From positions 30,066,457-30,130,456 of the forward strand of contig CM022665.1 in the NCBI GenBank assembly GCA_012295275.1: 64,000 nt of DNA, read 5' to 3'. The translations under genes were made by a program, and so were the position numbers. Under the pieces are notes generated by a model. It had not been told where the DNA came from and did no database searches. It saw only the letters and a list, made by a program, of their open reading frames with translations. This document shows, one piece after another, positions 41,032-53,999 of this stretch (its first letter is position 1; each line of letters opens with the position of its first letter). This stretch comes from Chrysomallon squamiferum (lineage: Eukaryota; Mollusca; Gastropoda; Neomphalida; Peltospiridae).

Positions 41032-44000
41032 TTTTGTATGTGTTTGTGTTTGTTAAAACATATGTATGCAGGTATACAGAATATGTATAGATACAAACAT
41101 AATATGCATATTTGTTCTAACTTCTTTAATATCTTTGCTCTTTTGTATACAGTTTGTTCTTTTTTAAAAAAGCCAAAACAATTAGTCTACAAACACTAGG
41201 AAAAAAAAAGAAGAAATTGTAAAAATATATAAATTTAGTACAGAAGCACTGCAGAAAGTTGCAGAAACAAAAAAAAAAAAAAAAATAGTGAGTGAAAAGT
41301 TCATAGAGATTATAAATGGAGTACTTAAAGTTAAAAAGTTCAAACACTGATAATATATAGGACACTGACATTCACTTTTTTAAATTTAATTTTTTTTAAT
41401 GAGAGGTAAACTATTTACCTGTGTGTTCCATTTACAAACTTACTGCTCAGTTTACTGGAATATTAATTTTAAAATAAGACATTTAAAAATTTAATTATGT
41501 TGTTGAAATGGCTGAGTATATGTTTTGTGTCTAAATGCAGAATAATCCATAAAAAAAAAAAAACTTATTTATTTGTATAATGGATGCTTTAAATTTAAAA
41601 TAATGTAATTAAATGTTTAAAATCTATGTATATCTGTTTAATAGAGCTCTGTTTAATAGCTTTTTTTTTTTTTTTCTCTCCCCATTTCAATGCAGTGAAA
41701 CTTGTATGTAAATATCTTGTTTTATCCTAACAGTAACGTCTTAAAGCAGGTGTTTGTTTGTTTGTTTGTTGTTGTTGTAGTTGTCATTCTTGTTCTTTAT
41801 TTCATTTCATTTATTTATTTATTTATTTCAGTTTTATCCTTTATAGGATAATTTAGATAGTAAAGGAATCATTAGAAAATTAAGAAAAATTTAGACACAT
41901 AACTTGTATAAAATAATCTGAATTATCTGAACCATGCAGCTGGTATATTTATTTTTATTATTATTATTATTATTTTTTTTTTTTTATCCTATTATAATCA
42001 GAACCAGACAATTGGATTTTTTTTTTTTTCAGTTGTTGTTTTTTGGTTTTGTTTTTCTCTCTGTCTCTGTCTCTTCTTTTTATTATTGAATTTTTTTATT
42101 ATTTTGTTTTCTTGGCATATTTTCAAATATGTTTTTCTTATAAACAGGTGAACAGATGCATTATCTGATTTCATTATTTGCATGCAGTACATAAATATTA
42201 ATTATTTGGGGCTATAAATCCTAGGTGATAAACTGCTCGAAATAACATGAAATTGGTTTGTTTTGTTAGATGCAGTGGATTGGTAAGGTCACTAGTAATT
42301 TGAGACGCTGTTACCTTTTGACAAGCAGAATCATTATTGTTATGAATGGGTTAAAAGTAAGGGCAACAACCTTGGTTGCAGAAATTTTATACATCAAGTT
42401 TTTGAAAGAAGTAATAAGATTTTTAAACAGTTTATTTTTATGGGCTTTTTTTTTTTTTTTTTTTTTCTTCCCTATTCCAGTAATGGGCAGAAAAAAAGAA
42501 GAAGAAAAAACATTTATAGAGCTGCAGACATTCCCCTTGTGGTCATTGTTGGTATATGGTGAACATGTTTTCTTAACCAGTAATTGTTCAATTCATTATT
42601 ATTTAAATTATTCATACATGTTGTATAAGCACTGGAATATTTAATATTATTTAAAACATCTGTTTTATCTGTATTAATATTAATAGCTGGTATAATAATA
42701 ATTTTTTTCATAAACTGAATTTTAGAAAACGTAACATTAAAATGTGAAATATAATGTCATTAGATTTTATTTAGTTGATTTATTTTTATGTATGTTTTAA
42801 TTTAATTTCTTACATTACATACCTAACACTTCATTATCACTTCACTCTATGTGTGTGTAAACTTCATATGAAATTTTCATATATCAGAACTTAAAATTTG
42901 AGAAATAAAATTAAAAAGTGAAAATCTATACACTTCAAAATGTCTAGACATTGATATGGTAAATGAACCAGTTGATGATTCAGTGATTTTAGCGATTTCT
43001 ATAATGAATTAATTCAGCTAGACTGGAAAATTCCATTTTCTGCTGAATGAAATACTTTCATTTATAATTTTTTAAGTAATACATCCAACATAAATAAGTT
43101 AATTATGTTATCTGTTACATTAGAAAAAGTGAAATATGTCTGCTAATTAGATGGGAAATGGGTGCCAGAATCTCAGTTACGTTTCAATTGCTACTTTTTT
43201 TCCAAATAATTAGTGGCAAAGAATCTTTTACTTGTGATTTCATAAACACAGGAATTCTATTACATAATTACATGAAAATTAAATGCTGAAATGACCTAAT
43301 ACTGGTAATATGCTTTACCACATTGTTTTCCTTTGAAACTCAGTTTAAAGATTTATTTTGGTAAAAAATAAGGCTTATAAAATTGTTAGATGTTTTATTA
43401 AAGCTACAGTCATTGAATTGTTTGTATAAAAAAACACAAAAAAACCCACACAAAAACTAAAAGTAACATGAAAAACATTACAATGATTTAAAAATTTTTA
43501 TTTAATCTTTTAACTACAGTGAGATACCTAGATTTTCTGAATTGTTGAAGTATAGAAATATATTTTATGTACTGTATGATTGTTGTATTTCCCTAGGATT
43601 AAAACACACACACACACACACACACACACGCATGCATGCATGCACACAGACATACACATACATGACAGTTAAAGGTTTGTTGTACCTGCTACTGAGAATA
43701 TTTAGCATCTTACTTAAATCAGCTTTTTAATAATAGTGAATATCAAGAGATGGCATCAGGCAGTTTTTAACTACATAGTAAATATATCCTGGCTACTAAA
43801 CTTCTGATGAAGAGTCTTGTGTTTTGAAACAGAAAATGCATATCAGAAAAATAACATGTTACTGTAATGGTTCAAAGAAAAGCTCCACCAAAGCCTTTCA
43901 CATTGTCCAACTCAATAAATTAGCACTGACTTTTTCTTTCTCAGTTTAATGAAATTAGATAAGATACTTTATCATGAAACAACTGAAATCATTTATTAAA

Positions 44001-47000
44001 TATCACTTACTTGACATTAAACAGAATGTTGTTTTAATGATTTATATCCTTCACTTCATAACTACATTGTTCAGAAAGTAAAATGTCACCAATTAGTACA
44101 GATGGAAGGGTCAGTGACAGATCTTGATTTTGAGCTCAATTTATTAATGACATTTTACAGTGACATTTTAAAAATAACCAAAATTATTGTTTTTGAGTGA
44201 TAAAAAAAGTTTTTGAAAGAAGTAGTAAGATTTTTTTATTATTATTTATTTTTTTACATTCCAGTAATGGGGGGGGAGAAGAAAATTTGTTGTTATTGTT
44301 GGTATATGGTGAACATGTTTTCTTAATCAATAACAATAACTGTTTAATTCATTATTATTTAAGTTTTATATTCTGTTGACTATTGATTTTATGGACGTCG
44401 GTTAAGCAGATTTGGGGAAATCCAAACTAAATCTGGAAAAAAAAAAAAAAAAAAAAAAAATCTGCCATTTCCTGCTTGAAACTTGTGTCTAGGTACTATT
44501 AAGATATTCTGAGTCCCATGGTTACAATCATGGCAACCTTTTCTCAATCCACTTTACATCAAGAGTAACCATAACATCCTAACCTAACAAAATGTACCCA
44601 ACCTACTCCACATTTTATTACTTTGTATTTTTCTTTATATATACTATATGTCATTTGTTTACATTGTTTTTATTAGATATTGTTCTTTCATTATTACATT
44701 ACTATATTATATAGCTTTTACATGTACTAAAGTTTACCATTCTGGTAAATTTTATGGTTAATGTTACATTCGTTATTTCCCAGACTTTTGCATTATCCTG
44801 ACCATTAGTCATTAGTCCATAAAATCAGGGGTCAACAGTAATTGCACATAGCACAAATTCCAGTATTAAAATTTGCTTTTGTTGCAGTGATGATGGACAA
44901 TGATGATGGACATGATGATGTCACATGTTATCACTAATCACTGTTCTGTTAACACACATGCAGGTTTTATTATTTATATAACCTTGATTCACTCACTCTA
45001 CATTTAAATTATAATTACTAATTTTTACATTTTTTTTTTCTTTCAAGCTTGTATTTATTGAGATAAATAATTAAAATAATGTTAATTGGTACAAATAATG
45101 ACACCAAGCTGGCCAGAGTCGATTGGTTATTAGACAAATTCCTAACACATGATGGGTTACATGCTCAGTTCATGGAATTGTAACAAAAAAAACAAAAATC
45201 TCTATTAACTGCAAACTAATATCTCACACAGTGTGACTAAAGAAGGTTTTATCTTTCATTGGCTACATGATTTTTAACACTATGCATGATGTCTAATAGC
45301 TGTAAATAAAAAAGGTTTTAGTGCATTGTTAAATATTCCCTCTTTCTTTCATTTTCTTTATATTGTATTACATTTTATTTGATTTTTGATGGATTTGTAC
45401 AGTTCATACATTTAGCTCTGTAAAACCTAATCTCCAGTACATTTTTATTTTCAGCAGTTGCTAAACATTTAATCATTCCTCACTTCTTCTTTATTTTTTA
45501 TTATTATTATCATTATTTTTTTTTTTTTACTTGTTGTTGTTGTTACTGTTGCCCACATAAAATACAGCACACAACAACAAAAAAAGAGTCTATTTTTCTT
45601 TGTAAATTATTTATTGATTAGTTTCAAAACACTTACATATTTAAACATTCAAATAACTAAAACAACACAAATGATTCTAATGTATTTGTTAATTTTCCTC
45701 GATATTTGAGAAATATTATTAATGGCTGTATAAAATTTTAGTTGTTGTTGCTCTTCACTCCAGATTTTGTTAAATTTTAATTTGATACTGAAAATGAATG
45801 CAGTTATTATTATTTATTTATTTATTATATTATTGTTGTTGTTCTTGTTGTTATTATTTGAAATGTACAGAGATGTTATTAAAATATCTTATTTTAGAAT
45901 TATTGTTCTTTGCAGGTAAAGGATATTTTGCAGTTATTTTTGATTGTTGTTGAAATTTTATTATATTTTGATGTAATGTGGAATTGGTTTTACAATTATT
46001 ACAGTTTAACATATTGCAAAGGGGTGAAAGGTTCCTGCAGTGACATCAAACATTATAATCACCCATTCACTTTAACATAAAATTTTATTGAATTTTGGTA
46101 TAATACTAATTTATGTTTATTGGTCATTTTACTAAGTATTTTGTTATATTTTTGTTTGATGCTGAATGTGTTACTGCTCTTTTCTTCTAAAGATGTTTTG
46201 GTATAATTCTGAACTTGTTTTAGAGTCAATGTCAGATAACATTTTTTGTATAATGCTTTAGTTTTCATCTTTAAGGTCATTTTGTACATACTGTGTCCAT
46301 TTATTGAATTTTTGTCCTTGTATAGATGATCTTCTCATAGAAACTCTCTTAGGAAGGCTTTGTTTATACCTAAAATAGAACCTTGGAGATTTCTTTGATT
46401 TAGCACATTCAGTTGTTAGCTGCTGGTAAACAGTGCGTATTCAAATCTGTTTGCCATTTTGAACTGACCAATCACATGAATCAGTTGTTGTTTTTTGTGT
46501 TACTTGACCTCATTCTGACATCATCCAATCAGAAGAGTTTCCTTGAACAACTTTTTAACCAACATGTTAAAATGTTTGGTTTTCAGATAGATCTTGTGGA
46601 TGACATTGGACGATTTATTTGAATTTTTCCATCTACATCGCAGCCTAGATGTATGATGGATGACATTGTGTGGTTTTTCACCTGGAATGTAGTTAATCTG
46701 GAAAACCATTAATCTGTTTGTATTGATGACAGTGCTATTTGGGATTAAATATTATTTTGTTAATTTGGTTATGAATGCTTGTTTTTAAATAATTGAGGAA
46801 TTTACATGTAGATAGAGAAATTTTAAATTCACACTAGTTACCTATATTGCAGTTATTATCACTTTCCATGCACATGATATTTAATATTAACCAAAAAAAT
46901 AATTTCATTATATATATATATATATTTATTTATTACTTTTATGTTATTTTATTTTATTATTATTTTTTATTTTTTATTTTTTTACAAGCTCTTGTATTCA

Positions 47001-48255
47001 AAATGGAGTATATGTTTTAAAGGTACAAACAAAAATTAAAAACAGTTTTGGGGCTGTTCTCCTATTTAGCTGATCTATAGCAAAGGTTATACGTTCTCAC
47101 ATAGACTGATAGAGAATGTGTGTGTATTTACATGCAGTACATACATGAATGCATATTATTTGCTTTTAATTGATAAACCTGTTAATAACACTAAATAGCA
47201 AACATATTTATATACTTTCTTGGATATTGTTAAATAGTAATGATCTTGTAACAAAAATAACCAGTTTCCATTATATATAATAATATTGTTTTTATTTTCT
47301 CTTTAAATAGATCTTCACTAAAAAAAAAAATAAAAACATTTAAAATTTAAATAACAAATTGTTTTTCATATAGGCCTGCATATTTGTTTTTCACTGAAAA
47401 AAACCCATTTAAATATAAATTACAATTATTCTTCATATATAATAAAATTAATATATTCATTCTCACTGGAGAAAACAACAGCTTTTAAATATAAATGACA
47501 ATTATTCTTCATATACATATTCATTCTCACTGGGGAAAAAAACAACATTTAAATATAAATAACAATTTTCTTCTCACACACACATATATTTGTTTTCATT
47601 GGAAAAAAATATCAAATTTCAAATAATGATTGTTTTTATATATATATATTGTTTTTATATATATATATTGTTTTTTCCTTAATAATATCCCAGTAGGGGG
47701 AAAAAAAATTAAAATAGAATAAATAAAGAAAAAGAGACCCATATGTTTTTCTTATTTTTACCTTTTCTCTGAATGATACTGCAAGTGAAGGTCTTTGAAT
47801 TTAATCAACACAGAACAAACATCTAAAAACAAACCATCTTAAGCCTTGAAAACAAGACTCTGGCCTCGCATATTAACTCAAGCTTATAGGTCATATTTGT
47901 ACATGGCTTTCTAGGCCAAATTTGTCGCAAGTTAGTTCCTTGAATCCAAAAATGTTTTCACAGATATTTGTACATATTTAAAAAAATATGAAATAAAAAT
48001 AGGGAGAATAAAAAAGAACAGGAAAGAAAAAAAAAAAGAGGTGATGAAATCTTGGATTTGAAAAAAATAGTTTAATTAGAATTTTTTTTAAATTTTTAAT
48101 TTTAATTTTTTTTTCTGTTCTTTGTTTTCTTCAGTACTGTGTATTATATATAATTTGTCAAGAATTATATTTTGGGATGTTGAAGAAAACAAAATGGCTA
48201 AGAATGATTATAAAGTACAATTTTAAAAGCAAGCAGTTTTTTTTAAATTATTATT

Positions 48256-48294
<39 letters not shown>

Positions 48295-49132
48295 TAACTG
48301 GAAAAAGTTATGCATTATTCCCAAATTGTATTGGTTTTTTAGATTTTTATTTTTGTTTGTTTTTTAGAATTTTGAACCTTTTCCACTATAATATTTATTT
48401 AATGTTAATATATATATTTCATTTATTATATTCATTACAATTTTAATCGCTGTTGATAAATGACTGAATCATGAATTTCCAGAACAAATTACACTGCATT
48501 CCTCTAATAAATTATCATTGCAAATTTTCCATAATGAATTACCTTACAGTTCAGTAGTGTATTACCCTGCAAGTCTGTTGTGTATTACCTGAACCCTTTT
48601 ATAATAAATTACCATAGTAACATCTCAATAATGTATTGCTCTGCATCCTTTCATGATAAATTTCCATAGCAACCTTTCATAATTAATTACCCTGCAAATA
48701 TCAGTAATGTATTACCCTGCATCCTTTCATAATGCATTGGCATAGCACCCATTCTTAATAAATTACCATAGCAACCTTTCATAATGAATTATCCTGCAAT
48801 TCTCAAAAATGCATTATCAGCCACTCCCTGACCTACTGGCCCAGCTTACCTATAAGACATTGACTCACATTAGAGATGTTACTTTTGTTGAGGTGAGTTC
48901 TTGTGTACTCTCAGTTAAAGATGAACTAACAAGGATATAACACACAGATGTGATGAGAGAAGGAATTTTTGTTTTCTTTATTCTTCTATTAAGTCAGTGT
49001 TAGAAGTTTTCTTCATGTTATGTTGATTTAAAACAAATAAAACTAAATATTTTTTAAATGGTTTCATGAAAATCTATGTCTATAGCAGAAAGATCTGTCT
49101 TTGTTATCATCAACAATGTCTATACTGTCAAG

Positions 49133-49169
<37 letters not shown>

Positions 49170-50301
49170 CAGCAAAGGTAGTTTATAGATTTTATTTTCC
49201 ATACTTAGAAAAGCATTTGTAATTTTTAATACATATGTTGGTTAATTCATATACATCTCATGACATAAGAATTCTCACATCTTTTTTTGATATCATCAAT
49301 CTAAAGCAGACATTGTCAGTTTTTTTGTTTTATTTTTTTTTTAAATCATAATCATAGTTAGGCCTCTTTTTTTCTTTTTTTTTAGTTAATTTATTTTATT
49401 ATTATTATTTTTTTAATACTTAATAAAAGATCATAATGTAGAAACATGCTATATAATGTATTACCCTGCATGTTTTCATAACATGTTTCCAAAAATAATT
49501 AAAAAAAATAGCTAATGAAATTTTTTTTTTTTTTTTGTAATTGTCAACACTCCATCCTAATGAAAATGATTGTAGTGAATGCAGTCAACATTACAGTATG
49601 ATAAATGATAAAAGGAGCTGACTTCTTTGAAAATCACATACTTTAATTTCTTTGCTAAAGATGAAACTTGATGTACTATTTCCCATTCCAAATGGTGGAC
49701 CCTGACTTGTTTATCAGAGACTTTGGTCAGTGAGAACTTTACAGTGAATCAATATTTTTTTTTAAATAATTTCATGGAGTGACAATAGAGGGTGCCTTTT
49801 CTCATTCCACTGTCAGAGCAAAAATATTTTACTGCAAATAGCCTAGAAGAAAAATATTATTTTATTCATTCATATTAAAAGCTAAGGAAATTATATATAA
49901 AGAAAAATAGCTTTGATAACACATTTTTGATTTTATTTAATTTAATTCTGGAACAAGTCAGAATCTAAAATATTATTAATTAAATAAAAGGATAGCCATT
50001 GTGTGTAAAAAAAACCAATGAAATATAATTTTAAATATGTATGAAATATATATTATTCTTCATTATATGTATCTGTACACATGTTTTTTTTTTTTTTTTT
50101 TCATAATAGTCAAATATATTTTTATTACATAATGTTGATATAATATCAAAACTACTTCATGGGAGGTGAGTATTCAATAACATCTGGTGTATCTTTTTTA
50201 TTTTTTTAAATCAATGAAAATTGGTAATTTGTTTTGAAAAAATCATACATTCAGTTTTAACTGTACAATACTGAATAAGTGCAAAATATTTTCTGTAATT
50301 T

Positions 50302-50335
<34 letters not shown>

Positions 50336-50850
50336 CATAAATTTCATATCACATAAACATGTTAATATCACATTGGCCTTTCAAACTCCTACCTAATGAT
50401 TTTTAAGTTAATAAAATAAAAAATGTATAAGAAAGAAGAGATATGTAGATGTATACTATATAGCTAAGAGTGAGAGAGAGGGTACCTTGAGGTTTGATCT
50501 AAATAGCTATCTTACCTCAGGTCTATTTTAACAGCTTCACCTACCCCTTCCATGCACTAAAGATTTCAGTTTTTTAATTATTTAATTTATTTAGTTATTT
50601 AGAGGGAGAGAAATAGAACCAAAACTATGTGTAAGGTAATTAATTATAATTTTACCAAGCAGTGATTGACTGTTCAAATAATAATTGAGAGATATATTGA
50701 TGGTATAACAAGAAAAGTTTTATTTTTATTTTTATTAAAGTATTGTGTGTATGATATTTTATGTGTTTTACATAAACACACCCACTGAAAACTGAGAAAT
50801 AATAAAAATAATAAACATGTACAGTAATAAATTTACTCAAGCTTCATAAA

Positions 50851-50889
<39 letters not shown>

Positions 50890-53800
50890 CATTTTAATAT
50901 CTCAATTTATTTTCACTCCATTATTTAAAAAAGAAAAAAAGAAGGTGTGAACAAACTGAGATCAATACAAAGTGACAGGTAGTGAGTTTTTACACCACCA
51001 CTTACAAACTGGCCTTCAAAACTGGGCTTGTCATCTGCAGAGATAGTCTGCACTGGCCCAACAAATTCCCATTTAGTGCTACTGTTTGTTGTCAGCTGAG
51101 AGAAAATAGGAAACAGCATCAAGGTCGGGCTGCCTGTTTGTCTTTAAAGAATGTTTGTAAATACGCCAATTCTGTCTTGGTGGGAGTTGCCATGCCAGAG
51201 GTCGTTGGCCACTAGCTGAGTTTTCATGGCTACTTGGCATTGACACAGTGGCCTACTTGAATTTCTAGTCACTCACTTCCCAGTCTGACCAGCTGTAAGC
51301 AGACTTTATTTACTGCTGTCCCATGCTGGGAGGAACCCAGTGCGTGTGTCATATCACTCACTATATATCAGCCGACTGTGCAGTATATTACATCACACTG
51401 TCAAACCACTGTGTATAATATACACTGTGTTGCATCACTGTGTGTATAACAGTTATCTGCATTAGACATCAGTGCAGCAAACTGCAGTGTTTTGTTAACA
51501 TTCACATTCTTTATACATTGTGTAACACTCTTACAGTATTGGGAGATAATACTTGTGACAGAATTATACAGTACTTTCATTTCTAAAAATTGTACTCAGA
51601 AACTCAAGATAGTGAGATATTATTTTGAATTAAAAGTAAAATAATTCATTATTTAGCTGAAGAAAAATATTCTTTTACAGAAAAATACTTTGTTTTAGAA
51701 AAATAATATTTATTTCTGACTAGTTAGGTCTGTTAGAGAAAATGTTGATTCAGAATGGATACTGTGTTCAGACTAATGACTGTTATCAAGATACTCTACA
51801 AACTTCTACAAGAATGACTGATACATATTCCAGTGGAGATTTCTCTGTTAGGACATCCAGCTTTGTGCCAAGTGGCTACTTCTCCTGTCCGGCTCAGACA
51901 GTACATGAGTGTGGCTGTCCACACATTCCGGCCAAAGAAAGTCTCTTGTGTCAGATTCTCACTGGACAGGGCTACAGGAATGATATTTTGTGTTTTGGTC
52001 AAATGGTCAAGTTGGAAATGTTTCAAGATTTCCAGCTGCAGAGTTGCTGCTATTCAAATTATGCCATGTCTGACCCTTACAATACCTACCTGCCACGGTA
52101 CTAGATAAAGGTAATGTAAGTTTCTACTCATCTTGTTAACTTTACATCACTTTAAAAATGTCAGATACCATATATTGTTTTCTGTTTTCTCATTCTCTCC
52201 CTTTACCACCTTATATTTTCTTTCTCTCTGTCTCTGTGCGTGACTCTCTCTCTCTATTTCTATACCTCTCTCCCTTAACCCTTTTCTGTTTTTTCTCTAT
52301 CTCCATTTTTCTTTCTGTGTCTCAGTCATTTCAAATTTATTCAAATTTTAATTATACATTTTCAAAACTATTTTTCTTAATCTGTTTCAGTTTCTCTCTT
52401 GTTTTTTTTTTCTCAAGTTTTCTGTGTAGAAAAATAAACTGGTTAAAAATACAACTTTCTCTCTGTCATAGTACATTTCTAAGTAAATATATTTAAATAT
52501 ATGCCAGACAAAGACTGATTTTCTAATTAGTTAAAAAAGATGTGTTACTACATTATATATAAAACTTTGTGTTCTGAATGCAGTTTCTGCAAATTTCATA
52601 CAAATTGTCATTACTGTTTAAATTTGTAATTTGGTGTTTTCTGGATGATGTCATTTCAAATAAAAAATTAAGAAACAACAGATTTTGGTCTTTTAATTAG
52701 TGGTGCTAGAGAACTGATATTTTGTAAATTTCTCACTCTGCACAACATAATATTTTGTCACTTTATTTAGTTTTTTATTATTATTTCTTTTTTTGTGTTT
52801 TTTTTTTTTTTTTTTTTTCTGAATTATTCAGTAGAGTGATAAAATGAATAGAAATTAGAACTCTTTGCCCTTAAAACCTATTGATTTCTTTCATGTTTAA
52901 TTTATTTTATATGAGGTAGGACCTAATTATGTTCTAAGCCTGTTGATTTTTTAAAATTAAACTCGGATTCATGTAATTCTTCAAGATGGACATTACCTGC
53001 AAGTACCACCTGTGACAGCTTCCTAATTGATGAGCTGTTTTTTCAAAAACATATCAGGTAACATTCTGTCCTTCAAGTGGCAATTAGACATTACACCTGG
53101 TCACACCTGTAATATATTATCAAGTGTGGAGGTGTGTTTACGTGAAGAACATCAGTTCGCCTTTATATTCTTTCTTTTTTCTTTCTTTCTTTCTTTTTCT
53201 TTTCTTTTTCTTCTTTTTATTTTTTTTATTTTTTTTTAGGGTGTGAGGATTTTAGAGATATGTATTTGGTTATTAACAAAGTAGTATTTCTGGTGTGTTG
53301 GCACAGGACTTACCATTGATTAAAATGTGTCCTTACTCTTCAATGAATCTGGCAAATGATAAACTAAATTTTAGTATTTATTCTGTGTTAGTGTTTGAGA
53401 TATAAGTTTTTATAACAGTGCTATTTATTCTTAATATCTAACTGAATATTAGAAAGAAAAAATACTGTATGTAAGTGAAAGTTCATAATTTCTTGAAAGA
53501 CATCATAATTTATTATCAGTGGTTATTAAGTGTCAGGTATGTGTTTTGTGTCACATGTGATATGAGACAGAAAATGATGTGTTTTACCAACAAGGAAGCA
53601 CATACCACAGTTTTTTTGTGCAGTGAATATATTGAGAAAGACTGGTCTATTGATCTGTTTTATGTCAGTTCTGGATTCTAATAACTGAAACAACCCACAC
53701 AATAACATTTTCTATATCTCTTTATTATTATTATTTAAAAAAAAAAAAAAAAAAAACTGTGCACTAAGAATTGATACTGCAGTCTACAGCACATCAAACC

Positions 53801-53931
53801 TGGATTCTGACTACAGAGCCACCTGATCTGAATGAAAAAATAAAATAAAATAAAAATAATAAAAATAAAAAAATAATCTGAATAATTCTGGCAAAATGTG
53901 CTGGAAAACAAATTGTTATCAATAAAAAATT

Positions 53932-53999
<68 letters not shown>

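Noticed and set aside
46413-46622. 69-codon ORF with nearby ACCAATCA and ATCCAATCAG boxes
   Set aside because: CCAAT-like motifs alone are not evidence of a promoter, and the frame has no splice or family support.
49565-49735. Open - strand segment of about 56 codons ([17 protein letters not shown]...)
   Set aside because: It was tested as a third exon of the possible nested gene, but its phase does not fit the preceding candidate and the 3' splice site is weak.
51230-51300. A short - strand segment ending GGTCAGACTGGGAA before GTGAGT, readable as SWSDWE
   Set aside because: It looked like a thrombospondin-type fragment, but it is too short and has no matching upstream exon.
52158-52496. 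112-codon ORF rich in Ser, Phe and Leu
   Set aside because: It is a reading of a CT-rich low-complexity stretch (TCTCTCTCT-type).
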